From: Gonocerus acuteangulatus | Lineage: Eukaryota > Arthropoda > Insecta > Hemiptera > Coreidae | Reading direction: 5' to 3' | NCBI GenBank assembly: GCA_946811695.1 | Contig: OX328128.1 | Location: 72,284,108-72,348,107 of the forward strand | Length of the DNA stretch: 64,000 nt | Notes under the pieces: generated by a model | Databases searched by the model: none | Seen by the model: the letters and a program-made list of their open reading frames with translations, nothing else | Told to the model about the DNA's origin: nothing | Position numbers and translations under genes: made by a program | In this document: in pieces, positions 1-10,807 of the stretch | How positions within the stretch are numbered: position 1 is the first letter of the stretch | How the letters are laid out: every line of letters begins with the position of its first letter

Positions 1-430
1 GGTCTATAGTTTCTACATCTTAACCGATTTCAATGCACTTTTCTTTCTTTTTTTTTCTTTTTTTTTTTAAATGAAAGGTAATAAAATTTAGAACAACTTT
101 CTCAATTTACATGTACGTTTTTTGTTTCCCTTGTTTATTAAATTACGTGGAAAGATGTTTATAATTATCTAATGATTATATCCTTCCAATACTTATAAAC
201 TTCTAGCTAGCTTTCTTATAAAAAATTTTAAAATATGAATACTAATGCTTCTCTTATCGTAGTGTAACAGTTTAATATTAACTGTTGCACTAAGATTTAT
301 TTTTTTCGGGCCTGATATATTTCCTGAAGATTGATTGGCTCACAACTCCTCCTTCATACCACCAACATTCAACCTAATCGAAGGTTTCTATGCTTATTAG
401 GTGGTAATTTTCACTTCACAACGAGGTCAT
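1..430. other. No gene recognised
   Basis: T-rich, AT-rich sequence with homopolymer T runs near 48-68. I see no convincing coding frame, RNA gene or terminal repeat. Confidence 0.5.
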
Positions 431-652
431 TACTAACGAGCTGAGACTAAATCGGATTGGATCGGGTCGGGACCAATCTAGGCACTAACGTCGACCGCTG
501 TCGGTCAAACGAAATTGGATTGGATCGGATCGGGAGAAATACGGGTCCAATGTAGTTGCAGGCTTAGCCTGGTTCCCCCTCCATCCATAGGAAGGAAACC
601 CGCATATGAGGTTTTCAAGTTTCGGAAAACAACAGTGGTTCAAATTTGAATG

Positions 653-713
<61 letters not shown>

Positions 714-760
714 TTGTCGGTTTGCTCTCTCACAGGCTCAAGTCCAATGTTGATGAAATC
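430..760 (-). repeat. Dispersed repeat family D, copy with central (TA)n
   Basis: Read on the minus strand it runs: GAGAGAGCAAACCG, then (TA)n, then CAAATTTGAACCACTG, then a block ending in a hairpin-like AGGAAGGAAACCCGC. The same order recurs near 8.8 kb, 37.1 kb, 48.2 kb and 51.3 kb, so this is a high-copy element. No protein frame is visible. Its superfamily is unknown to me. Confidence 0.6.
658..709. repeat. (TA)n microsatellite
   Basis: About 26 TA units, placed at the fixed internal (TA)n position of the family D copy around it. Confidence 0.95.
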
Positions 761-1400
761 TTTCGTTTAATTTAAAAAGTCAATTCGTTAACCAGCAGAA
801 TCCGTCCAATCATTGGAGCGAAATTCGCGTGAAAAAACAACGTCTTCGAGTTAATATGTTTGATGGTATTCGTTTTATAAGTTCTCTGACTTAGCTAAAC
901 GAATAAAACCTACCAATAATTGCTTATATTCCTTTACTAATGACAGTAGGGATAATATGACGCAGTTCCTGCGAGTCGGACTTTCTTTTCGGATAAGATA
1001 CAAGCATTACATGGAAACCCGCTAAAATTACCTAAAGCGTGGGATTAGAAATTGTATCATTCATGATTAAGAAAAAAATCGAAAACAGGCCATTTATCGA
1101 TTGTAGCTATTAAAGTATCGAAATGAACGGGTATCTCCTTTTCTCACATCCTTTTAGCTATATAATATTTCGCTCTTTTTTTTTCTTCCAACGATCCTTT
1201 TTTTTTTTTTTTCATTCTCTCTGGGGTAATTTTTATTAAGCGTCCGTGAAAACACAGTCTTTAAGAGTGGAGAGGAGAATTCCAAAGAGACACAGAGCAA
1301 AGAGGTACCGGTTCAAATGATGTGGTGGAGAGGTAGACAATAACAGTATTTGGTGCCCACGTACCAGCCCTCGGGCGGGTTGGTTCCGACGAGTGCTCTT
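760..1400. other. No gene; fragment of family D
   Basis: Positions 940-1000 carry the reverse complement of the family D start (minus-strand sense GACTCGCAGGAACTGCGTCAT). The rest is AT-rich with T runs near 1195-1212. No exon with two plausible splice sites was seen. Confidence 0.45.
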
Positions 1401-1500
1401 AGTGTGGCGGCGTGCTTCTGATAACTGATGTTATTGGATGATCTTTCATATTGGCTGAGTCCGGTACCGTTTCAGTAAGCCAGTTATGACCTTATATAGG
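1400..1500. repeat. Dispersed repeat family E, copy 1
   Basis: GATAACTGATGTTATTGGAT and the block ending in CAGTAAGCCAGTTATGACC are shared with 22127-22215 with few differences. Two copies about 21 kb apart; the function and class are unknown. Confidence 0.7.
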
Positions 1501-1646
1501 TACTCATTATTTTGAAATGCTCATTTTAGCGCGTACCATCCTTCCCCCTTAGGGAGAAAACCCGCTTAAGATGCAATCCTGGGATGTCAAGAAGAAATGT
1601 ACTCGTTTCTCAATCTATTGTTTACAAAAAACCGATGGTTTAAATT

Positions 1647-1656
<10 letters not shown>

Positions 1657-1709
<53 letters not shown>
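1657..1709. repeat. (TA)n microsatellite between family D and a PLE tail
   Basis: The left flank (about 1510-1656) is the reverse complement of the family D segment that normally follows its internal (TA)n; the right flank is a PLE tail. The PLE therefore seems to have entered the TA tract of an older family D copy. Confidence 0.85.
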
Positions 1710-1711
<2 letters not shown>

Positions 1712-1945
1712 TCTTCTTTTAATAAAGGCATTATATGTCAAAAAAAAAATGCTTCAAAACATCATTCAAACCATTTTATTTATGTCGACTAGTTTCTGGC
1801 AAACTTGGCCTCTCTTCACAGACAAACTTTTCTTATACATAGTAGTCGTCATCTAATAACTTAGTCCAAAAAAAAAAAAAAAATAAATAAATTAAAAGTT
1901 TTTTTTTTAAATCTAAAAGGAAAAATCACCAGCCAGGTCTCGTAC
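1710..1945 (-). mobile_element. Penelope-like element tail, family B (3' end)
   Basis: On the minus strand this repeats the tail seen at 14813-15108 and 17975-18209: a GGCTGGTGATT block, an A/T-rich stretch, TGTCTGTGAAGAG, GCCAGAAACTAGTCGACA, then TGCCTTTATTAAAAGAAGAG running into (TA)n. TGTC pairs with GACA and encloses GAAAC...GTC, the outline of a hammerhead ribozyme of the kind known in PLE terminal repeats. The CUGANGA core is altered, so cleavage is doubtful. No coding part remains. Confidence 0.6.
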
Positions 1946-2009
1946 GAAAGAGAATCAGTCAGTTTTAGAGTCGTTCACGAAAAACCGGTGGTTTAAATTG
2001 TTATATGTG

Positions 2010-2013
<4 letters not shown>

Positions 2014-2067
<54 letters not shown>
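2014..2067. repeat. (TA)n microsatellite at a PLE end
   Basis: About 27 TA units. The left flank again has CCGGTGGTTTAAATTG (family D side) and the right flank is the end of a minus-strand PLE family A copy. Confidence 0.9.
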
Positions 2068-2076
<9 letters not shown>

Positions 2077-2395
2077 AGTGTGTATGTGTTATATTAACAG
2101 CTTTTATTTCTTTGGAGGGTCATGTAAAGCAGCAGTCTTTTTTATTACACCACTTACAATATTCATATCTAAATAGTAATGATACCTAAATCATAAATAT
2201 TTCTATTTTTTTTTTTTTAGTCCTGGCTGTATACTAACATTACCAATATGGTCACGTCGTTATCGATATGTAGTTTCACCATCGTAGTTATAGTAAAGTC
2301 GATAAAAAGAAACAATTAGGTCATAGGAAATCTTTTATACAGTGAAAAATTTAATGCACATTTTTAAGATCAGTTCTATTATTAACTGCTGTTTT
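2068..2395 (-). mobile_element. Penelope-like element family A, 3' untranslated part
   Basis: Read on the minus strand it follows the endonuclease stop codon and ends with GTGGTGTAATAAA, AAGACTGCTG and TGACCCTC, the same order as the tail at 14680-14744. Its middle part matches 14330-14400. It ends at the (TA)n tract. No clear hammerhead core is left in this copy. Confidence 0.6.
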
Positions 2396-2611
2396 TCAAT
2401 TTTGCACAGAATAGATATTCACTTTAATTTTTCTATTTAACATGAGTCTTTCATATTTTAAATTGTTTACTTCCATGAAATTGAAACTATGTATTCTTGA
2501 TGTTGTATGTTCTCTCAATGGTGTGCTGTTTTCCTTTGTGTCAATGCGTTTAACTTGTTGCAAAATACTTTTATTTAATAACTGTGCCGACTCCCCAATA
2601 TAAATTGTGCT
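2396..2611 (-). pseudogene. PLE GIY-YIG endonuclease fragment (71 codons)
   Basis: An uninterrupted frame begins near the YIG motif (peptide STIYIGES) and ends in a TGA at 2396-2398. It continues through REHTTSRIHSFNF and ERLMLNRKIKVNIYSVQN. The HSFNF and R-K-I-K-x-N-I-Y blocks also occur in the plus-strand copy at 14041-14271. In known PLE proteins a reverse transcriptase is followed by a GIY-YIG nuclease that nicks the target DNA; this piece fits the nuclease. The reverse transcriptase part upstream (2612-2880) is not readable, so the copy is 5' truncated or decayed. GIY-YIG is inferred from motif order and could be tested with a profile search. Confidence 0.65.
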
Positions 2612-2935
2612 CCAATGTTTACAATAGATTTTTTATATGTTTATTATATTTTTTGTTTGATGCTTTAATTTTATCTTTAATATTCCTAAACATTTCTTTT
2701 ATTTAATGTTCATATTTCCAACGAATTTTACAAATATCTATACCTACATATTGTTTTAAGTCTGATCGCTTTAAGAGAATGATAATTGAAGTTAAAATAG
2801 CGATTCGAATCTTTGTCATTTTTGGTATTATTTGCAAAGTAAATGATTTCATATGGTTACCTCTATTACAATTTTATTTTTAATAAAAAAAAATGGTTTT
2901 TATTTGTTTTTGCTAATAGTTATTTTTTTTTTTAG

Positions 2936-3013
2936 TATTACGCCTGGCTCCTTAGAGGGGCAAGAAGAAGTTTTAATACGGAAGGACTAAAAACTTCGCA
3001 TAAAGTGATGAAG
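2936..3013 (+). CDS. Candidate internal exon (26 codons), unknown protein
   Basis: A long T tract ending in TTTAG precedes an open 78-nt frame (starts YYAWLLRGARRSF, ends HKVMK), followed by AAG|GTCTGT. The exon is phase 0 at both ends. The acceptor is strong; the donor is weak after GT. I do not recognise the peptide. It lies outside the PLE pieces on its left. It could be chance: AT-rich DNA offers many TTTAG sites. Confidence 0.28.
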
Positions 3014-3207
3014 GTCTGTGAATTTTCTTAGAACAATTACGGTTTCCTTTAAATTGAGTGTTTTTAATAATTTACAACTTATAATGTTTCAAAGTTTTAA
3101 TATCAATTTTCAATTATTATTCTAAGTCTTTACTTTTGAATTATAAAAAGTTTTCAGTTTTAATTTTTAACTATTTACTTGATTTTCTCATTTATAGGGA
3201 ACAAACA

Positions 3208-3210
<3 letters not shown>

Positions 3211-3259
<49 letters not shown>
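3211..3259. repeat. (TA)n microsatellite
   Basis: About 24 TA units followed by a short (TTTA)n run. Confidence 0.95.
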
Positions 3260-3262
<3 letters not shown>

Positions 3263-3484
3263 TATTTATTTATTGTTGCTGAGTTTCGCAACAAGGGCGA
3301 CGACCTCATAAGAACGGCAGAATCAAAGTCAGTCAGTTGATAGTCAAGTGATAGTCAGTTGGTTATAAAATAAACGAAGGAAACAAAAAGTATTAAGAAA
3401 AAAAGAAATAAAATTAAAAAATATATATATAAAAAATATTATATACAATAAAATAATAAAGAATAAAATGTTTCCATTAAAAAT

Positions 3485-3486
<2 letters not shown>

Positions 3487-3526
<40 letters not shown>
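3487..3526. repeat. (TA)n microsatellite
   Basis: About 20 TA units in AT-rich DNA. Confidence 0.95.
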
Positions 3527-3530
<4 letters not shown>

Positions 3531-3762
3531 AATGCAGTAGTGAGTGTGGATTTCCATTCGCCTGAGTCATAGGTCAGTACGGTCACTCCCAGTCACCAAG
3601 CCAATCCTTTGAACATTCCTAAAAGGTATGTTAAACTTCAAACCATATGACTAAACAGAAAATACCTATTTGTGAACAGTGGAACGAGATACTTACAATA
3701 AATCATTTACTGACTAACTGCAGACGACGAGAACATTTAGACATACATGTGGACCTCACCGA

Positions 3763-3816
3763 ACTTCGACAGTAGCCAACATATTATTTCTTCAATATGT
3801 TGGCTACTGTCGAAGT
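3763..3816. repeat. Perfect 23-bp hairpin
   Basis: Arm 3763-3785 is the exact reverse complement of 3794-3816, with an 8-nt loop. An RNA from either strand would fold into a stem-loop of miRNA-precursor size, but a short foldback left by a transposon is equally likely. The arms contain CTACTGTCGAAG. Confidence 0.8.
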
Positions 3817-4119
3817 ACAGAAATAATTAAAAGTCTTCAAAACAAAATATACACAAAAATTAATTTTTTTTTCGCTTAATATTGTTTTAATTTTATTTTC
3901 TACGGCTAACGTTTTTATTCACTGATATAGTGCAAGCAGTGAAAGTAGCGGTGCAAAACTAAAATAAACACTAAATGATTATGCAATTACTCCAAAGTTT
4001 TCAATGTTCTACATGTCACACTTAGATTATTTGTTTTGTATTTCTTATATTTCTTTTCTTTTGAATTCTTATATTTCTAGTTTATAATTAGATTTATGTG
4101 TAAGATCATAAAATGTATA

Positions 4120-5006
4120 CAGTAGGACCGCCATTATCCGGGACTCTATTATCCGGGATTCCAATTAACCGGGGTCTCGATGGGGGAATTTTTATTTTTA
4201 TTCTTTCTTTAAATATTACGTTCATATATGCATGTACATACAAATATAGCTATTGCATTATTTTTATTTTTATCAGCTAAAGCATTTGATTTCATATTTA
4301 TGTATTAAATATTTGTATGTATGTAATGACGATTATGCACATAAATATGAATTTAAATTAATTACGTACGTTGTAAACTAAGTAATGGGAAAACAGCGCT
4401 ATTTTCGGAAGAATGTGATGATTCCATATTTTTGGAAGCATCTCAATTTATTTCATATTCTTGGAACTGAAATGTTTTCACGTCTTTCTAAGAATCCCCT
4501 ACTGGGCTGTTAGCCTACCGAGGAAATATTTCACATAAAAATTCATATTTCACATATGTTACATAAAAATTAAAATGGCTCAAAAAAGAAAAGGTGTCGT
4601 GTTAACTTTAGAACAAAATTAACCATTATAAACCGGAAAGAAAAAGGCGAAAGTGTTAAAAAATTGTCCGCCGAATTCGGAATTGGCGAACAAACGGTTC
4701 GTGGTATCGTGGATAAGAAAAACGATATTTCCAACTACGTCTCGTCGTCGGCCCAAACAATGTGTTCCAGGAAAGCGATGAAGAGCTCTCAAACGCGCCG
4801 AGTTGATCTTGAGTTTATTTTTCCACTTATAGAAATTATTAATTAATAAAACGTTTACATACACATTTCTCAATGGAAATAAGAAGGTTTACATGACATA
4901 TTGTACAAAGTTTTCTTTATAACCTTATAATCCAGCACATTTAGTCAATAAAATATTGTGTTTCGATTATCCGGGGTTTTCGATTATCCGTGGACCACCC
5001 TCCTCG
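4120..5006 (+). mobile_element. Tigger/pogo-type DNA element, internally deleted
   Basis: The ends carry related inverted repeats rich in ATTATCCGGG (4132-4180) and CCGGGG/CGATTATCCG (4960-4990), flanked by TA on both sides (4118-4119 and 5007-5008), as expected for Tc1/mariner-pogo insertions. At 887 bp it is far shorter than a full Tigger element. It holds only the N-terminal transposase piece listed next; the DDE catalytic part is missing. Confidence 0.65.
4575..4846 (+). pseudogene. CENP-B/Tigger transposase N-terminal DNA-binding fragment
   Basis: The frame starts MAQKRKGVVLTLEQ, then shifts frame at about 4617-4622 and continues as TIINRKEKGESVKKLSAEFG and IGEQTVRGIVDKK. This order (KRK, L-x-x-K/Q, I-I-x-x-x-E-x-G-x-S, A-x-x-F-x-I, T-V-x-x-I) is that of the CENP-B type helix-turn-helix found in Tigger and jerky-like transposases, which binds the element ends. 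The frame then ends at TAA 4844-4846 without the second HTH or DDE domain. One frameshift plus the deletion makes it a pseudogene. Confidence 0.7.
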
Positions 5007-5445
5007 TATAGGTGTATAACTATTTGTAATATTGAATGCATATTATATATAAATATAGTATATATTTTTTTTTTTATGATGGGACTTATATGGAAAATTA
5101 TATAGTGCGAATCGCCTTGGTTGCCGATGGTCAGTAACTTAGCCGAGAGATAGTAAGTACGATACGCTGAGATGACGCAGTTCCTTCTGACTTTCGTAAA
5201 AAATTTTTGAACTCTCTGGTACATATTAAAATGTTTTGACAGCTTAAGCATCCAGGGAGCAACCTGCCGAAGAGTTCCTTGGTTTTTATAGATCCATTTT
5301 TTCTGGGCGAGGGGGATTCATAATAGGTAGTTATTTTTAGTCCTGATCTATATTAGTATATAATCACCTAGGGCAACGCGGTAAAACAAAACAAATAAAA
5401 AAAAAACACCAAAAATATTCAGTTGTCATCTAAATACCAAATGGC
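5007..5445. other. No gene; fragment of family D
   Basis: Positions 5100-5235 match the family D start in minus orientation. The remaining AT-rich sequence shows nothing else I can support. Confidence 0.45.
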
Positions 5446-5449
5446 CCAC

Positions 5450-5815
5450 CTACGCCAGGTAACCACTGGCAGGCTACCTGGACGCATCCCTACCCGAGAA
5501 GAATTATGTTAATGTATGCAAGGCATTCCCTGTGTACTGCACATATCAAGCGGCCTATATAATTCGATAATGATGGGTTACGCCGATGTCGCTCTCCATG
5601 TTCTTGAGGGTAGCCCGTTCTCATGGCACAGCATTCCACTGACCGTGCAACAGCTGGACGGTAGGGTTATGTGCCTGCCTCGTCGGCAGGCAATAGTTTC
5701 AAGGCTTGAAAAAGTACATTTTTGTGCAAGAAATTAGTTCAACTCAACCATAAAATATTTATACGCCATCAATAAATGTTCAATAAACATTCTTGAAATG
5801 TAAAAAAAAAAAAGT
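5450..5815 (+). pseudogene. Retroposed sequence with poly(A) signal and A tail
   Basis: This piece is clearly richer in G+C than its surroundings. It ends in two AATAAA-type signals (ATCAATAAATG, TCAATAAACA), followed about 20 nt later by a run of A (about 5802-5813). That arrangement suggests a cDNA copy of a polyadenylated RNA. A frame of 73 codons (5516-5737) gives a peptide I do not recognise, including WHSIPLTVQQLDG. No target-site duplication was found, so a LINE 3' end is also possible. Confidence 0.45.
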
Positions 5816-6169
5816 TGTTTTTAGTTTCTTTGAAAATATTACACGATTGCATTCCATTCCATTCCATTAGCGCGGATCCGTTCATATCACCAGTGCCCTA
5901 GGTATAGAAGCAGTTATTGGTCGGTTTTGATATTTCTCGAAAAATATAAAATAAAATCTCAAAGAGAAGGAAGATTTAAGGCATCACAAAAATACAGTAT
6001 CCTAAGGGGAATTACTCCATCCTCTGTCTCAACGTTCGCTCTTGGTAACACTATAATACTCATTTTCTTACCTTGTACCATAATACCTACTTATTTTACT
6101 GTTTAATAAAACAAAAAAAAATAATTAAAAAGTTTGGTATACAGAGACAAAAACGGGTTGACAGGAACA

Positions 6170-6400
6170 CAACTAACTACTTCGAAGTTTTATGCACATA
6201 GTTCTCCCATTAAAATCGCTCCATAAAACATTACTTCAGAACCTCTTTCTCAGAGAATTTAGTAAGCTTTTGAATTGTCAATTTTCACTTATCTCGATTT
6301 ACCAACCGTTTTCGAGATATTTTAGAAAATATACCAAGTTCCGAAAACATTTCGTGTCTCTTTATACAATTTTTTTTCTTATACGTCCTTGCCTACAAAC
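6170..6400 (+). repeat. Dispersed repeat family D fragment
   Basis: Shares TTTAGTAAGCTTTTG..., CCGTTTTCGAGATATTTTAG and AACATTTCGTGTCT with 36150-36370, 36500-36720 and 50280-50440. Confidence 0.6.
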
Positions 6401-6828
6401 AAAACCAAAATATAAATATCCTAGTTTAGAAGAATACCATAAGGAATAAGTTTCAACTGAAACAATCGTTTCTGAATACCCAAAATTTATTCCATTCCAT
6501 TCCATACTCGATTGCGTTGCAGGCAAAATGAGGGTAAAAGAAGATTAGATAGAGAGAAGATAATGAAGGAAACTGATTTATTTATCTTTGTTTTCGGTTG
6601 GTACATTTGAGGTATTGCGGATACGATGCGCGAACTCAACAAAAGGCATTTTTTAGTCAAATTCATTTGAATATTTTTTTTCATCAGAGCGAACTCCACT
6701 AAAGTATATTCAAAACATTTTTGCGTTCTGGTACGTCTCATTGTTCAAATTATTTAATAATTTACCAGGAATTATTGTGTACTTCACTTTCGTATCAACC
6801 TTCCTATTTCATTTTCTGTGTATTTTAG

Positions 6829-6917
6829 GATGTACAGAAGGATTAACTCAAAATGAAAATATACCTGTAGATTCGCAGAAGCGTCTAGAATCGGATGGTG
6901 GGGAAAAAACAATTTGA
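6829..6917 (+). CDS. Candidate terminal exon (28 codons), unknown protein
   Basis: A polypyrimidine stretch ending in TATTTTAG precedes GA, then an open frame CTEGLTQNENIPVDSQ...EKTI and a TGA at 6915-6917. The acceptor is good. The composition looks protein-like, but only one splice side can be seen. A donor at 6894 (GATG|GTGGGG) is an alternative. The TTAA element at 6928 begins just after the stop. Confidence 0.25.
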
Positions 6918-6927
6918 CCGGTGTTAA

Positions 6928-7881
6928 CCCCTTCAGTTCCGAATTTTTATTTCTTGATAAAAAAAATTATTTTTCTGCCATAGTTGTGTATTGCTCTTGT
7001 GAAGATTCCTGATTTTTTTTTTCAGAATTTTATGGTTTACCTAAGGATTTATGCAATGTCCAGTATACTGGACATTGGTTGTCAAGTAATATGATTTGTG
7101 GATGAAAAAAAAAAATCAAAATTTGGAAATATTAAAAAAATAGATAATTAAAGCAGTAATTTATTAACAATTTAAAAGAAATTAATTCAGAAAAAATAAA
7201 TTTGAAAAAAATGATTAGCAAATATGATTATAAAAGTTCAAATATAATAAGGTATTGTAAAAATAGATTAGAATTTTAGACAAGAAATTGTTGTCAGAGC
7301 GCAGTAATAATGAAAATTAATGAAATTGAAATCTTTTCATAGTATAGTCTCAAAAAGAGATAATTGATTATTTAAAAAAAAACACACACACATATAACAG
7401 TAAAAGTTTTGAAATATAGATAAAAAATATTGTTACATAAAGTATGAGGGTTGACTTCCCATGTACAGTATACTGGACATGGATTTTCAAAAATTTGTAT
7501 ACACCTTATTACAAACTTTATTGATAAAATTTAACTTCCAACATTTAAAAAGATCATGTACATTAAATTCGGAGAAGTTTTATACAATAAAAAGAAACAA
7601 TTTGGACTAAATATTTAAAGAAAAGTCACTAATCTAAAGAATCCATGACTGCACGTGGTGGAGCAGAGAAGTTTTTTACACATAACCTTTCAAAATCAAA
7701 TGGAATCAATTATTATTAAATAATAATAATAATAATATTATTATTAAATATTAAATGTCAATTGGAAGACAAATGTATAGAGCTTCAAACCAAAATGGTA
7801 GTAAACATCTATCGACCATAGGGGGTATGATACTAAGCATGGAACATATGTCCAGCCGGCTGGACAATGGAATTGAAGGGG
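6928..7881. mobile_element. 954-bp TTAA-flanked (piggyBac-type) non-autonomous element
   Basis: TTAA at 6924-6927 and 7882-7885 brackets inverted ends CCCCTTCAGTTCC and GGAATTGAAGGGG. TTAA duplication with short ends starting CCC is the mark of piggyBac-type transposons. No transposase frame is present. Three strong palindromes of the type TGTCCAG...CTGGACA lie at 7054-7077 (24 bp, perfect), 7459-7482 (one mismatch pair) and 7849-7866 (18 bp, perfect). They may be subterminal transposase-binding sites; that role is an inference. Confidence 0.75.
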
Positions 7882-8240
7882 TTAAGTTTGTCCTTCGTAT
7901 CCGCAGCGCCTCATTTCAAGGGTTTTTTTGTGGGGACTTCATGTTTACGAATGGATTAAAAATAATCCCGTCACGCAGGAGCTGCATATCGAAGCACATT
8001 CAAAATAAAAATAAATAGTTCTGACCTTTTATATTTGTAATGAACAGCTGACTTAAACATTATTTTATTAATTAATTTTCTTCAGGAGTGTTCTTTATAA
8101 GAAGTACTACACTACTTAACAAACACACAGAATTAATAATTATTTTTATCAGACTCTCTAAATTCTTGTCCCAGAATAATGTTTACGTGAACATCCAATA
8201 TTCCACAAAACTTATAGTCCACAAACATAAATCACTATAA

Positions 8241-8820
8241 ATTCTTTACATAAATAAATAAACTAACAAGAAATAATTATATAAATTACTATTATTAATA
8301 ATATATGTTAACAAAATATGAAATTGATTTAATACCAACTAAATCAACATTGCCCAATTGGATTATTATCGCTAACTGTCATGACAGGATTGAGCAGTGA
8401 TTAAGAACCCAATTAACCGTAAGTTTGATTTACCATTAATTACCATATAGATTACCAATTATACCTAATTGAAGCGATACCGAAATACGCTCCTGTTATC
8501 AATAATAACATTCGGAATTGACGCCTGTAATAATATCTGTACAATTTTCCGAATGATTAGTTATTTATATTATATTTATTAAGGTAACATTTTACAACAA
8601 ACATTATCCTGCCATAAAATTTAGATAGTAAGAAATTATTAGTATTTCTTACTATTAAAATTTTAATAGTAAGAAGTAATATTATTTGGATAAAATAATT
8701 AATAATAGTAATCATAATATTGGGAGGTAATCGCTCTCCTTTCTGGCAAGAGGTCCCGTGTCTTCATTTATAGAAAATTATTTTAGGAGATGGAACTGTG
8801 AAATCGCTCTATTTTTGAGC
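8241..8820. other. No gene recognised
   Basis: Very AT-rich sequence with a local inverted repeat around 8624-8675 (AGTAAGAAATTATTAG and TTTCTTACTATT). Nothing else supportable. Confidence 0.45.
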
Positions 8821-9075
8821 TTGTGAGAGAGCAAACCGTATATATATATATATATATATATACCTTGGAGCAAAAAGTCCCAATGTTAAAGAAAACAATT
8901 CTTTTCCTAAATAACTATCATTGGGACCACATTGACCCTTTTAACAATTATTGTTTCTCCCAGACATGGATGTCAGTCGTGCAGTTCACTCAAATTTCTG
9001 AGGTTTGGACATTGGCCCTTTTTGTGAAATGTGAAATTTTCTTGTCGGCACTTCAGGAATGCATCATGAGGTGAA
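8820..9075 (+). repeat. Family D copy with short (TA)n (8839-8862)
   Basis: GAGAGAGCAAACCG, then (TA)n, then TGTGAAATTTTCTTGTCGGC and ACTTCAGGA, matching the copies at 430-760 and 37.1-37.4 kb. Confidence 0.65.
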
Positions 9076-9100
9076 CGTAAAAAGGAAGAGACTTATAATT

Positions 9101-9101
<1 letters not shown>

Positions 9102-9137
<36 letters not shown>
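9102..9137. repeat. Poly(A) run
   Basis: About 35 consecutive A; possibly the tail of a plus-strand retroposed sequence, though nothing upstream is recognisable. Confidence 0.9.
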
Positions 9138-9140
<3 letters not shown>

Positions 9141-9379
9141 GAGACCAACTGATGGCTTATACATAGCCCGGAAGCTATTATCATTCTAAGAAGACTAAAC
9201 GAAGATTCGGTGCGCTGTAAACAAAAAAAAACGTAATAAAAACAAAAATATAAAAAATGAATTATTTACGAAAAAAAGAACATTTTCCTTGGAATTATAA
9301 GAATGCTTTCACCAAATATGGTCAGACATCAGTTGGACATGACTGTTTCAATCATATATTTTTAACAAGTTTTTTTTTA

Positions 9380-9395
9380 AATATATATATATATA

Positions 9396-9490
<95 letters not shown>
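9380..9490. repeat. (TA)n tract with interruptions
   Basis: TA units broken by TAGTA twice and by TATTATA near the right end. It yields long Tyr-Ile frames on both strands that are not genes. Confidence 0.95.
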
Positions 9491-9491
<1 letters not shown>

Positions 9492-9539
9492 GTCTCTTCG
9501 TGCCCTATCATGTATCTTCAAAAATGGATCGATTGTAAT

Positions 9540-10500
9540 GAGACACAACATAACTAATTTGCATAATTTGCACATAATTTGCCTAAAAACAAAAGATCAA
9601 GTATGTCAACCAGCAGAATTCGCCCCATCAAACATCGTATTTTTCAGTAACATTTGATCAAAACATTTCACAGCGCATTCGAATTGGCACAATAGGCTTC
9701 CTGATACATGGCCATTTCTTTAACTGTTTTTGAGAAAAGTTTACATTTTTGGTTAAACGATGGATTCTGCTAAACGTTTTTTGACCATTTTAAAAATGAT
9801 CCAAACTAAGATTAATTTCATTATAAAAAAACTAACTTCTTTAATGAGTGCAGCCTCAATAACTACATTCCTTCGGAGCGTAGCAGACGTATGTCTCGTA
9901 TACTTTCCTTCGTTTTATCAAACGATTATCATAAACAAAACCTAAGTGAGTCAATTATTCACTGTATAAGTCAATTAACCAAAGCACTAATTTCTCAGAG
10001 CCTAATGAGTCCCACCAATTACCACACTAATAACTATAGTAAAATTAACTATGAATAACTTTAAGCATATGAGTACTTAGAAAGTATGTAGAAATATGGA
10101 ATAATTTATCTAAGAAAAAATGGTTAATTATTTACAGTCAATGTTTAATCTTCACCTGGAGGATTAAAATTTTACCCAAATTGGATATAGTTGACTTACA
10201 GGAACTGCGTCACCTTAGCGCGTTTCCGTTCTTATCACTAGCATTACAATAGACAGAATTAATGTTTTATCTTAATGTAAAATGAGGATCCCAGAGATAA
10301 AGGAGTATAAGTAACAAACTCAATGTTTTGAGGAAAATGGATTCAATGTTGAACATATGTGGTAATAGCAAAAACTAGATTTTTACACTTTCGATCATAC
10401 TAGACGAATCCTCAGGCCTCTAGCTGTATATTATCGATGTTACAAAGTAGGTACATCATCTGTTTTATGATTAATATGCAAATGAATTGGACAATCCGCA
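9540..10500. other. No gene; fragment of family D
   Basis: 10190-10265 is the family D start in plus orientation (GGAACTGCGTCACCTTAGCG). 9800-9880 resembles 19085-19190 (GCCTCAATAACTACATTCCT), another low-copy repeat. No exon with two splice sites was seen. Confidence 0.45.
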
Positions 10501-10524
10501 CATAGACCGCTTAATTTCCTTCAG

Positions 10525-10709
10525 GACTAAATACTACAAAAGTGACAATACTCAAGAGAACACAAGCTAGGTGGCAGAAACTGTCAAGAAAATCACTTGG
10601 ATCTCTTTACCACCAACAAGATTACGGTGTCCACAACCCATTCCTGTATCTAACTCATTTTTTTTTCAAAAATGGGCCCTCAAATGAAATCTCAAAGCGA
10701 AGATTTTAG
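10525..10709 (+). CDS. Candidate exon or chance frame (60 codons)
   Basis: CTTAATTTCCTTCAG precedes GA and an open frame with peptides such as LKRTQARWQKLSRKS and LYHQQDYGVHNPFLYL, ending in TAG 10707-10709. The composition is protein-like, but the frame has only a possible acceptor and no clear donor. Unrecognised. Confidence 0.22.
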
Positions 10710-10807
10710 CCTCCAAAACAGGAATTTCATTTATATATATCAAGAAATCTCAAGAATAATTATTTGCCGAAAGAAAGAATTTTTAAGATAATATTATTAC
10801 TTAAATG

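Noticed and set aside
2221..2292. Exon-like frame SWLYTNITNMVTSLSICSF with splice sites
   Set aside because: It lies in the antisense of a PLE 3' untranslated region that also matches 14330-14400.
8086..8240. Possible terminal exon VFFIRSTTLLNKHTEL after TTTTCTTCAG
   Set aside because: One-sided splice evidence and an AT-rich frame; not strong enough to list.
9257..9575. Long Tyr-Ile frames on both strands (also near 660, 1660, 3490, 18200, 19750, 37160, 41200, 62720)
   Set aside because: Translations of (TA)n tracts.
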